DNA from: Planctomycetota bacterium
GTDB taxonomy: Bacteria > Planctomycetota > Planctomycetia > Pirellulales > Thermoguttaceae
Length of the DNA: 18,546 nt
Reading direction: 5' to 3'
Assembly: GCA_015661985.1 (NCBI GenBank)
Contig: DQVB01000340.1
Coordinates: forward strand, 1-18,546
The notes under the pieces were generated by a model. It did not search any database, was not told the origin of the DNA, and saw only the letters and a program-made list of their open reading frames with translations. Shown here in pieces: positions 6,907-13,952 of the stretch. The number at the start of each line of letters is the position of its first letter. Position 1 is the stretch's first letter. A program made the position numbers and the translations under genes.

Positions 6907-8103
6907 TCAGCGGCCGGAACAGAGCACTTGGCGGAACAGTTCGGCCAGTTGGCAGTCGTCCACCTTGGATGGGTTCAGCGTGATCGGCACCGGCGTGCTT
7001 TCCCGAGCGTTTTGGACGAGTTCGTCGACCAGCTGATCATCTACAGGTCGGGGAACTCTGACCCGCTGAGGCAGGCCGACTGCGCGGAGCAGGTTGGCTA
7101 TCGTCTCCACGAACCGCGACGCCTTGGCCTGCGCGCTGTCAGCCGTGATACGGCAGGCCTCTGCCAGTTCGGCGTACGGGTCGACACAGGCCGGGGCATT
7201 GAAGCGCAGCACGGGCGGCGTGGCCACGGCCACCGCCGCCCCATGGGGCACGTGCAGCACGGCCCCCAGGGCCTGGGCGATGGCATGGGTCACTACCACT
7301 CCGGCCTGCGAGAAGGCCGCCCCGGCCAGCGTGGCAGCCAAAGCCAACGGTTGGCGCGGGCCCGGGTCATCCGGGTTGTTGACGGCTGGCGGCAGGTGCC
7401 CCACGATCAGGGCGACGGCCCGGGCAGCCAGCAGGCTGGCCACGGGGTTCGCCCGGCGGCTGACCGAGGCTTCGATGGCATGTCCCAAGGCATCTGCGCC
7501 GCACGATGCGGTCAGCTGTGGGGGGCTGCCGGTGGCCAGATCCGGATCGACCAAGGCCACGGCCGGCTGAATCGCGGGCCCGGAGATGGAGGCCTTCAGC
7601 GGCACGTCCGGGTTTGAGCCGACGCCGCGATGGGTGAACACGGCCACGGCCGACACCTCCGAACCCGTCCCCGCGGTGGTCGGCACGGCGACCACCGGAA
7701 GCGACTCGGTCACCGGCTTGCCATCCGGGTTGGCCCCCGCGTAATCCCACGGCTTGCCGCCCATGCGCGCCAGTGCCGCGATCCCCTTGGCCGCATCGAT
7801 GACGCTGCCTCCCCCCAGCCCGATCACCACCTCGGCCCCGCCGCTGCGAGCCCGTTCGGCCCCTTGGCAGACCAGATCGGCTTCAGGATCGGGCGGGACG
7901 CCGTAAAACCGCTCGAACCGCAAGTCGGCTTCGGCCAACAACCGTTCCGCCCGATGGTAGACGGCTGCCAGCGGGGCCGTGTCGGCATAGCCGACCAGGA
8001 AAACGGATCTCCCCAGGCCACCGGCCGCCCGACCCAATTTCCGCAGCGCACCGCGGCCGAAGAGGATGCGCGTGGGAAGCTGGAACTCCCACGGACGAGC
8101 CAT
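6907..8103 (-). CDS. Iron-containing (group III) alcohol dehydrogenase
   Basis: This 398-residue protein has the normal length of the Fe-ADH family, NAD(P)-dependent enzymes that interconvert small alcohols and aldehydes or ketones. The N-terminal half carries the nucleotide-binding GLGGGSVIDAAKG (95-107) and VPTTAGTGSEVS (140-151). The C-terminal helical half holds the metal ligands D204 and H208 (CGADALGHAIE), H273 (VTHAIAQALG) and H287 (HVPHGAAVAV), with the usual spacing. The substrate is not readable from sequence; 1,2-diol, ethanol or methanol-type activity are all possible. The frame is open to a GTG at 8139, but the protein's family-like N-terminus (MARPWEFQLPTRILFG) begins at ATG 8103, so I chose that; the ribosome-binding site is weak. 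It lies just downstream of the small lipoprotein gene, whose stop is at 8139-8141, and may be read from the same transcript. Confidence 0.93.
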   Translation of the reverse strand: MARPWEFQLPTRILFGRGALRKLGRAAGGLGRSVFLVGYADTAPLAAVYHRAERLLAEADLRFERFYGVPPDPEADLVCQGAERARSGGAEVVIGLGGGSVIDAAKGIAALARMGGKPWDYAGANPDGKPVTESLPVVAVPTTAGTGSEVSAVAVFTHRGVGSNPDVPLKASISGPAIQPAVALVDPDLATGSPPQLTASCGADALGHAIEASVSRRANPVASLLAARAVALIVGHLPPAVNNPDDPGPRQPLALAATLAGAAFSQAGVVVTHAIAQALGAVLHVPHGAAVAVATPPVLRFNAPACVDPYAELAEACRITADSAQAKASRFVETIANLLRAVGLPQRVRVPRPVDDQLVDELVQNARESTPVPITLNPSKVDDCQLAELFRQVLCSGR

Positions 8104-8138
8104 GCCTGTGTCCTGCTGCGGAGTCAGCTGAGTGACCA

Positions 8139-8294
8139 CTACGGAGGCGGTGCCGGCGGAGCCGGCGCTTCTTCCCCTTCAGGCTGGGTCTGCGGAGGCT
8201 GGTCCTGCTCAGTTGAACCGTTCTCTCCGCCGCAGCCCAGCATCGTCGCGCCTGCCAACATGAAGGCAGCCAACAGCAACAACCACCTTTTCAT
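8139..8294 (-). CDS. Small Pro/Glu-rich lipoprotein (51 aa)
   Basis: The short frame starts at ATG 8294 with a clear AGGAG at 8301-8305, 6 bases upstream. The protein begins MKRWLLLLAAFMLAGATMLGCGGE, a lipoprotein signal with a positively charged start, a hydrophobic core and a lipobox-like MLGC; the mature lipid-anchored Cys would be residue 21. The remaining ~30 residues are a low-complexity tail rich in Gln, Glu and Pro ending APPAPPP. Small lipoproteins of this kind are often found just after DUF1559 genes in planctomycetes, as here, and their function is unknown. The stop is TAG 8139-8141. I am fairly sure it is a real gene, because signal peptide, lipobox and ribosome-binding site agree; any role is open. 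Confidence 0.75.
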   Translation of the reverse strand: MKRWLLLLAAFMLAGATMLGCGGENGSTEQDQPPQTQPEGEEAPAPPAPPP

Positions 8295-8467
8295 GAGTGT
8301 CTCCTTCTGCGAGGAACCAGAGCCCGTGGATACGCCCCCAACCTAACGCAACGAACGTCTGACCGCAACTGCACCGGCTTGCGCCGGCCGGCCCGCTGAC
8401 GCCGCGCGCACTTACTGCGGCGCGATGCGCCAATCGTCGCCCACGTCTTCGGCCCGGGCCGTGTTGC

Positions 8468-9412
8468 TCACGGATATCCCGGGGTGGTGCGCCCGTCCCG
8501 GATTCCCGACAGATAGATGAACACCCTCCGTTCGATCGTTTCGGAGATCATGTGCACCGACCCGTCGCTGAAGGCGAACTGGACACCGCCCGGATGGTAG
8601 CTGTCGAAATGCCACCAGCCCTTGTGCCCCAAACCCCATGCAGTGGGCATGGCGCCGCATCCCATCCAGCTGTACAGGAACGAGGGCTGAGGTCTTCCGC
8701 CCAACACTTCGCCGAACATCATCGTGTTGCTGCTGCCGTCGCGAATATCCCGGAAGGCGTGGGGCATGCGCTTGACGAAAACGCCTTCCCACCGGTCCCA
8801 AGGCGTATAGCCGATGCGGCCCATGCCTCCGGCCACGCCCAGGTAATTGGTCCGGCCCAGTTGCAGACCGGGATCGGGAAAATAGCCGATCGTCAGCGTC
8901 GCCAAACCACTGCCTCTGTAGTAAGTGATCAGCACGGCCCCGATCCCCTTCTTGGGACGCTGGCGCGGATCGGACGGGCAGTTGAACGTGTCGATCTCCT
9001 TGTGAGCCATATCCCACGCTTCGCCCCGCCGCCACCATGGGGCGCCTTCGCGCCGAACATCGAACAACGAGATGCCGCTGTGGTTCTGCACATCCGAATC
9101 CAGTCGATCGTAGATGGTGTTCTGCTCGATATAGGGCAGCAGGAACGCCAGGACGCCGGTATGCTGGCCTCTGAACAGATGACTGGGATGATGCGACTTG
9201 GCACCCAAGTACCCTGGCGGAAAGCACTTGTGCACATCGCAGAAATTTTGTGCCGCCAAAGCCAGTTGTTTGAGCTTGTTGCTACACTCCGACCGCCGGG
9301 CTGCTTCGCGGGCTGCCTGCACGGCCGGCAAGAGCAACGCGATGAGGATGCCGATGATGGCAATCACTACCAAGAGTTCCACCAGCGTGAAACCACATCT
9401 CCGCTCTGCCAT
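8468..9412 (-). CDS. DUF1559 domain protein with prepilin-type N-terminus
   Basis: This 314-residue protein begins MAERRCGFTLVELLVVIAI, a type IV prepilin-like leader with the G7^F8 cleavage/methylation site, followed by one hydrophobic helix to ~residue 30. The next part (QAAREAARRSECSNKLKQL, then PPGYLG) and the C-terminal H-X-G / DGS segment (SYHPGGVQFAFSDGSVHMIS, 271-290) are the hallmarks of DUF1559, a family greatly expanded in planctomycetes. The molecular role is unknown; a pseudopilin-like surface or cell-wall function is usually inferred. The frame is open upstream to 9616, but ATG 9412 has GGAGG 7 bases before it (9420-9424) and starts exactly at the conserved leader. It is first in a likely unit with the small lipoprotein and the alcohol dehydrogenase. 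Confidence 0.95.
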   Translation of the reverse strand: MAERRCGFTLVELLVVIAIIGILIALLLPAVQAAREAARRSECSNKLKQLALAAQNFCDVHKCFPPGYLGAKSHHPSHLFRGQHTGVLAFLLPYIEQNTIYDRLDSDVQNHSGISLFDVRREGAPWWRRGEAWDMAHKEIDTFNCPSDPRQRPKKGIGAVLITYYRGSGLATLTIGYFPDPGLQLGRTNYLGVAGGMGRIGYTPWDRWEGVFVKRMPHAFRDIRDGSSNTMMFGEVLGGRPQPSFLYSWMGCGAMPTAWGLGHKGWWHFDSYHPGGVQFAFSDGSVHMISETIERRVFIYLSGIRDGRTTPGYP

Positions 9413-9619
9413 GACTCTGCCTCCGCTGACCGAACGTCGAAAAAAGGGAACTCCCCTGGTGACCGCACCGCTGCGCCGCAAAGCACAAAGCAGCCACCAC
9501 CTTGCGGCCGGGCCTACCAGGTCCCTGTCCTCGCTCCCGGGCATGCAGAGGCACCGTGCGCTTCCTGCGGCCCTCCAGCCTCCTGGAAAGGTGACCCCGC
9601 GGGCCAGCGCCGACACCCG

Positions 9620-9648
9620 ATGCTAGCAAGGCGAACACGGCTCGTCAA
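9620..9648 (-). promoter_or_regulatory. Candidate sigma-70-type promoter for the DUF1559 unit
   Basis: On the minus strand TTGACG (9648-9643) is followed after 17 bases by TAGCAT (9625-9620), five and four matches to the -35 and -10 consensus. It would start RNA near 9613, leaving a leader of ~200 bases before ATG 9412. This is a consensus match only. Confidence 0.4.
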
Positions 9649-10037
9649 CACCCACAATGGGGGGTTCTTCCTGGCCGCCTCATTCCCCACCAGCGGCGGT
9701 TTCTGAAAAGACCCGCTTCACCGGGACACTTCGTCTTGCTTCGGTCGAACCGCGGGCCTCGGGCCAGCGGCCTTCTCGGATCGGTTCGGCTGTGAGGCCC
9801 CACGACTGACAAACCCTTGTCCCACGCTGCAAGGCTAATCCAGCCCAGGTCCTGGGCTGAGGAAAAAGTCGTAGGGTAAGCGTCCTCGCTTGCCCGAAAC
9901 ACGAAGAGGGGTGAGCGTCCTCGCTTGCCCGCAACATCCGGAACATGAAGGCACCTCTGCTGGGACAGCCTGGATCGCCGGATCCGGGCAAGCGAGGCGA
10001 GCGGGGACGATCGTCCCACGAGACTCGCTGAGCTTGT
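9649..10037. repeat. Gene-free gap with short dispersed repeats and palindromes
   Basis: No credible gene is seen in this 389-base gap. The 18-mer AGCGTCCTCGCTTGCCCG occurs at 9879-9896 and 9914-9931, and a partial inverted copy CGGGCAAGCGAGG lies at 9985-9997. Two perfect palindromes flank them: CAGCCCAGG-T-CCTGGGCTG at 9841-9859 and GGGACGATCGTCCC at 10004-10017. The second begins ~20 bases beyond the stop of the nucleotidyltransferase gene and could serve as an RNA 3' end, though no T-run follows. Minus-strand open frames here are built largely from the repeats and do not look like proteins. Confidence 0.6.
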
Positions 10038-11456
10038 TCATCGGGTCAGCGTAGGGCCGAGGTAGGTGGGGCCAGTGATCCGCAGATCGTGGGGAACGTT
10101 CGCGGCCAACTGGTCCGCATCCAGGGCCACCAAGGGGCTGATCTCCACCGGCACGCCCGGTGGTACGGAGACGCCCGCGGCTTCCAACCAGCGCGCATGA
10201 AGCGCGACCATTTGGACACGCACTGTCTCCGGCGTGTCCTCCTGGTGGCCCGAAGCGTTCTTCAAGGGGGCGAAATCCGTTCGCCGATCCACTTCGACAA
10301 CAATGGCATTGGCCGCCGCAGGCATCAGGTCGAAGATGAACCGCTCAAACTTGATCGCGTTGGGACGATCCGGCTCGACCCGGCGGCCGTCCTCATCCAC
10401 GTAGGCCACTTTCTTGTGGGCCAAATGGAAAGGCAGCCGTTCGGCTTCGGTGGCCATGCGGCGCAAGAAATCGACGTCGAACACGTGTACGGCGATACTG
10501 CCGGCCCAGATGGCCAGCGAGCCGTCTGGGTTGCGCCGCTGGGCCACCTCCTCAGGAAGATCGCTGTATTCGATCACATGCAGTCGGCCGTCCACCTGGA
10601 CGACGTTCCCCACGCGGTCGGCCGGCGACGTCTTGCGAACCACTTGGGTCGAAAGCTCGGAACGGGCCAGCAGATGGTAGCCGATGAACTCCGGGTCGCA
10701 AACGCGAACCAACGGGTTATCCACCTGGAAATAGAACAGCCGCCGGATGCCGCGCCGGTGGAGCTGGCCGAGCAGACCGCTGGAGGAGATGGCGGCCGGC
10801 ATCCCGCCGTGGCCATCCGGACTGAGGGCCAGATGGCCACGATCGGCCAAGAGCACCTTGCCGCTTGCCGCATCGACCGCCGGCATGGTGCCTTGGCAGA
10901 AGACATGCAGCTGGTCTTCGGCCAGCCCGAACCGGCCGTGTTGGGCAAAAAAGGTCACCGTCGCGTCATGCGTGGCCGGACTGGTCATCAGGCACAAAGG
11001 AACAGGTCGGCCGTAGCGGCGGCCGGTGGCCAGCACCTTTTCTGCATGGATCTGAAAAAGGGAATGCCCCGAGACCGGGCCGATGGGATACATGCCCTTG
11101 GGCCGGTCGAACCCGAGCCGTGTACCCTGGCCGCCCGCCACCAGCACCGCGCCCACTTCGCCTGCCCGCAGCGCCTCCTCCCCCCGCCTCCGTGCTTCCC
11201 CGGGGGGGATGGGATTGCCGGGGTCGCCGAGCCGGAAGAAGGGGGGCGAGGTGGCTCGAGCCGCCAACTGGCGCACCCGCTCGTCATCCATACCGCCGCG
11301 ATAAAGCCGCTCGATGAGGGCAAAATCGATCCGGTCGATTTCTTCCCACAAAGCCTCTCGCTGCTCCGGTTCCAACTCGTCCCAGAACCGGAGCAGGTGC
11401 TCCTGGCCGTAACGAGCCAGCCGAGCAAAGATCCATTCCTTTTCAGGCACCGTCAT
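10038..11456 (-). CDS. UDPGP/UAP1-type UTP-dependent sugar-1-phosphate nucleotidyltransferase
   Basis: This 472-residue protein matches the eukaryote-like UDP-sugar pyrophosphorylase family (UAP1/QRI1), which makes UDP-N-acetylglucosamine or other UDP-sugars from UTP and sugar-1-phosphate. Visible motifs are the nucleotide-binding loop LVAGGQGTRLGFDRPKG (105-121), then MYPIGP, CQGTMPA (187-193), the sugar/uridine-site PDGHGG (213-218), VDNPL (245-249), the EYSDL stretch (296-300) and NAIKFERFIFD (367-377) with the conserved Lys. Family length is normal. It may supply UDP-sugar for envelope or exopolysaccharide, but the exact sugar is not readable. ATG 11456 overlaps the end of the hydrolase gene by 14 bases, suggesting translational coupling; the frame extends 7 codons further up. 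The ribosome-binding site is weak, in line with coupling. Confidence 0.9.
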   Translation of the reverse strand: MTVPEKEWIFARLARYGQEHLLRFWDELEPEQREALWEEIDRIDFALIERLYRGGMDDERVRQLAARATSPPFFRLGDPGNPIPPGEARRRGEEALRAGEVGAVLVAGGQGTRLGFDRPKGMYPIGPVSGHSLFQIHAEKVLATGRRYGRPVPLCLMTSPATHDATVTFFAQHGRFGLAEDQLHVFCQGTMPAVDAASGKVLLADRGHLALSPDGHGGMPAAISSSGLLGQLHRRGIRRLFYFQVDNPLVRVCDPEFIGYHLLARSELSTQVVRKTSPADRVGNVVQVDGRLHVIEYSDLPEEVAQRRNPDGSLAIWAGSIAVHVFDVDFLRRMATEAERLPFHLAHKKVAYVDEDGRRVEPDRPNAIKFERFIFDLMPAAANAIVVEVDRRTDFAPLKNASGHQEDTPETVRVQMVALHARWLEAAGVSVPPGVPVEISPLVALDADQLAANVPHDLRITGPTYLGPTLTR

Positions 11457-12288
11457 GGCCGACCGCCCGCTCGACAAGAGAACTCCTCAAAGGCACACGC
11501 AGACCATCATAGGCCAATTCGACTCCCGCCGGAAGCGTCCGACTGGTGGCCTCGTGCTCCAACCGGTGCGACATGTGCGTCAGCAAAGCCCGTCGCGGGG
11601 TCAGTCGGCGGATCGTCTCCAAGGCTTCCTCCATGTTCATGTGCGTCACGTGCGGTTCGTGGCGAAGACAATCGAGAATCAGCACGTCCAGATCCTGCAA
11701 CAGCGCCATGCTTTCCGGGGGAATCGCCTTCACATCGGTGCAGTAGGCCACATTGCCCCAGCGGAATCCCAACACCTGGTAACGGCCATGCTCAAGTCGC
11801 ACCGGAATCACCCGAGCCCCCAGCACCTGGAAAGGCCGCGTGTCGATCCGGCGGAAGACGAGTTTGGGTACCCCGCCAGCCGGGTAGTCCCGGACCGCCG
11901 GGTCAAAGGCATAGCCGAACGAGCAGCGAATGACCGCCTCCACGTTCGCCTCACAGTAGATCGGCAACTCGCGCCCCAGATACAAGGGGAAGATGCGGGC
12001 ATCGTCCAGCCCGAAGAGGTGGTCCGCATGTTCGTGCGTGTAGAGGACGGCATGGATCAGCCCGATCCTTTCGCGCACCAGCTGCAAACGCAACTCGGGT
12101 GGCGTGTCGACCAGCAGGTTGCCCTCCGGCAGTCCCACCACCACGGCGCATCGCGTACGGTGGTTCTTGGGGTTGTCGCTGGTGCAGGTGGCACAACCGC
12201 AGCCGATCATCGGCACGCCATGCGATGTGCCCGTTCCCAGAAACACGAGCTGGCCGGTGATCGAGTCGCTCACAGGTGTCTTGGGCAA
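11443..12288 (-). CDS. Metallo-beta-lactamase-fold hydrolase, PhnP-like
   Basis: This 281-residue protein has the family's metal site THEHADH (84-90), further likely ligands H167 (LEHGRY), D185 (YCTDVK) and H238 (LLTHMSH), and an N-terminal GTGTSHGVPM followed by a C-x-C-x2-C cluster (CGCATC, 30-35), as in the PhnP branch. PhnP hydrolyses cyclic ribose phosphate in phosphonate breakdown, but no phosphonate genes are near, so the label describes the fold, not a proven substrate; cyclic nucleotide or other phosphodiesters are possible. The start is TTG 12288, chosen because AAGGAG lies 7 bases before it and the beta-strand TGQLVFLGTG follows shortly; GTG 12273 is an alternative. It is first in a two-gene unit with the nucleotidyltransferase. 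Confidence 0.88.
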   Translation of the reverse strand: MPKTPVSDSITGQLVFLGTGTSHGVPMIGCGCATCTSDNPKNHRTRCAVVVGLPEGNLLVDTPPELRLQLVRERIGLIHAVLYTHEHADHLFGLDDARIFPLYLGRELPIYCEANVEAVIRCSFGYAFDPAVRDYPAGGVPKLVFRRIDTRPFQVLGARVIPVRLEHGRYQVLGFRWGNVAYCTDVKAIPPESMALLQDLDVLILDCLRHEPHVTHMNMEEALETIRRLTPRRALLTHMSHRLEHEATSRTLPAGVELAYDGLRVPLRSSLVERAVGHDGA

Positions 12289-12295
12289 TCACGAT

Positions 12296-12300
12296 CTCCT
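12296..12300 (-). promoter_or_regulatory. Ribosome-binding site supporting a TTG start
   Basis: On the minus strand AGGAG (within AAGGAG) lies 7 bases before TTG 12288. No in-frame ATG lies near the conserved N-terminus, so this site is the main reason to choose TTG. Confidence 0.6.
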
Positions 12301-12386
12301 TGATCGAGGCGGCACGCCGATGACGCAAACGCGAGGGCCACGGCCAGGCCCCACTGTGCCCTTTCGGCCGGAATCCCGAACCCTTT

Positions 12387-12415
12387 ATGATAGCCGATAC
12401 CCCTGGCAAAGTCAC
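12387..12415 (-). promoter_or_regulatory. Candidate promoter for the hydrolase/nucleotidyltransferase unit
   Basis: On the minus strand GTGACT (12415-12410), a four-of-six -35 match, is followed after 17 bases by TATCAT (12392-12387), a five-of-six -10 match. The predicted RNA start lies ~90 bases before TTG 12288. The position just after a hairpin that follows the exporter operon fits a unit boundary. Confidence 0.4.
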
Positions 12416-12468
12416 GTGGCGAACGCGCCTCAGCCGACGTTGCGGCCGCCACGCCCCTGTTCAGGCGG

Positions 12469-12487
12469 CGGGGTGATGGCCACCCCG
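12469..12487 (-). terminator. Possible hairpin terminator after the exporter operon
   Basis: Seven-base arms CGGGGTG/CACCCCG enclose a five-base loop, 58 bases beyond the stop of the HlyD-type gene. No T-run follows on the minus strand, so it is at best an imperfect intrinsic terminator or an RNA-stabilising hairpin. Confidence 0.3.
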
Positions 12488-12544
12488 GTCTGTTCCACGG
12501 CAGGGCAAAGATGTGCGCATCGCATAACGCAACACGGGGCGGCG

Positions 12545-13912
12545 CTACCGTGGCAGTGGGCCGAGGATCGGTTTGACGCGTTGGCCATTGACGAGGCCGC
12601 TTTCCGGGGCGGCGATGACCAGGTCTCCGGGATTCAGCCCGGCGACCACTTCGGCCAACTGGTCGTTGATCAGGCCGATCCGGACGTCGGTGATCCTGGC
12701 CCGGCCGTCGACCACGGCGAACAGCTGCCACTGACCGCTGGGCCCGCGGAACAGAGCCGAGCGGGGGATCAGCAGGGCGTCTGCCTTCTGCGCGGTGACG
12801 ATCCGCACGCGCACGCGGTAGCCCACGCCCAGATGCTTTTCGCGGCGAAGGCGGGCCAGGTGGTCGGGGTTGAAGTGGATGATCACCTTGACCCGCTGCT
12901 GCTCGACCCCCAGCGAGCTGATCTTGGTGAACCCCGCCGGCTCGATGCGGCTAACGCTCCCCTGGGCCGGCGTGGTGCCGATCGTGGGCCCGTAGATCTC
13001 CACGGGGTCACCGGGGCGCACGTCCACCACATCCAGGCTGAGCACATCGGCTTCCACTTCGAGGTCTTCCAGGCGGCCGATTTCCAGCAAGGGCGTTCCG
13101 GCAGGGAGAAAGCGTTCGTTGGTAACGTGTCGCCTCAGGACCACGCCATCCACAGGGCTGGTCATCACGCTCCGCCGCTGGTTCTCCAGAACCTGGTGGA
13201 GCACGGCTTCCGCCTCGGCCTTTTGTTTGACCAGTACCGCTTCATCCAACTGCTTGCGGTCGATGTACTGCTGTACCATGGTGGGCATCAGGTCCGTGGC
13301 CGCCTGCAGGGCCACCATGGCGGCGTGGACCAGTTCATCCTGGCGGTAATCCACCGCGGCCTCGATCTTTTGCAGCAGCGCCCGGTCTTTTTCCTCTTCG
13401 CTGACCGCGGCCGACTCGAAAAGCTGCTGGATGCGCCCCAGATGTTTCTCCGCATAGTCCGTCTTGGCCAGCCCGGCCTTGACCCGTTCGGCGGCCGCCT
13501 CCACGGCCGAGCGCATCGATTCGACGAACCGCTCGCTCTGCAGAAGCAGCGTCTTTTCCACCGTGTTGTCAGCGTTCTTTTCGATGGCCGCTTGGAGTCG
13601 TTCCACGGCGGCCGCGGCCTGCTGCACCTCCAATTCCACGTCGCGCTGAACGACCCGCGCCACCACCTGGCCCCGGCGCACGAGCGTTCCCTCCACCAAC
13701 TCGATGCTCCCGATCCGGCCCGGAAACGGCATGGTGATCAGGTATGTCTCCGGCAGGCGGGTCAAGCCGCGTTCGTCGACCACCTGTTGAATGGGCCCCG
13801 GCGCCACGGCCACGGCTCCCACCAGGGTGCCTCGGGTGGCCAGCCGGATCAAGCCAGCCGCCAGGGCGGCGAGGATGAAGGCAATCAGCAGGATCCACGT
13901 GGTGGTTTTCAT
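12545..13912 (-). CDS. HlyD/MacA-type membrane-fusion adaptor of an ABC exporter
   Basis: This 455-residue protein has one N-terminal membrane anchor (MKTTTWILLIAFILAALAAG, residues 1-20 and on to ~24), then the first half of a barrel-sandwich/lipoyl-like domain (~55-90), a long alpha-helical hairpin of charged heptads (~95-245), the second lipoyl half with SPVDGVVLRRHV (252-263), and beta-barrel domains (GDPVEIYG; GYRVRVRIVTAQKADALLIPRSAL) ending in a membrane-proximal domain with GLNPGDLVIAAPESGLVNGQRVKP. This is the layout of periplasmic adaptor subunits that link an inner-membrane ABC pump to an outer-membrane channel. The frame opens further upstream to 14104 but only inside the permease gene; ATG 13912 sits 40 bases after the permease stop and starts the membrane anchor. 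No clear ribosome-binding site was seen. No outer-membrane channel gene is in the window. Confidence 0.9.
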   Translation of the reverse strand: MKTTTWILLIAFILAALAAGLIRLATRGTLVGAVAVAPGPIQQVVDERGLTRLPETYLITMPFPGRIGSIELVEGTLVRRGQVVARVVQRDVELEVQQAAAAVERLQAAIEKNADNTVEKTLLLQSERFVESMRSAVEAAAERVKAGLAKTDYAEKHLGRIQQLFESAAVSEEEKDRALLQKIEAAVDYRQDELVHAAMVALQAATDLMPTMVQQYIDRKQLDEAVLVKQKAEAEAVLHQVLENQRRSVMTSPVDGVVLRRHVTNERFLPAGTPLLEIGRLEDLEVEADVLSLDVVDVRPGDPVEIYGPTIGTTPAQGSVSRIEPAGFTKISSLGVEQQRVKVIIHFNPDHLARLRREKHLGVGYRVRVRIVTAQKADALLIPRSALFRGPSGQWQLFAVVDGRARITDVRIGLINDQLAEVVAGLNPGDLVIAAPESGLVNGQRVKPILGPLPR

Positions 13913-13952
13913 GACACGAATGGGGTTGACGAATCGTTGGGGGACAGGTTTC

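Noticed and set aside
9645..10019. A 124-codon minus-strand frame upstream of the DUF1559 gene
   Set aside because: Its translation comes mainly from the direct repeats and palindromes and has no ribosome-binding site or domain.
10089..11933. A 614-codon plus-strand frame over the nucleotidyltransferase and hydrolase genes
   Set aside because: It spans two well-supported minus-strand genes and lacks any domain signature.
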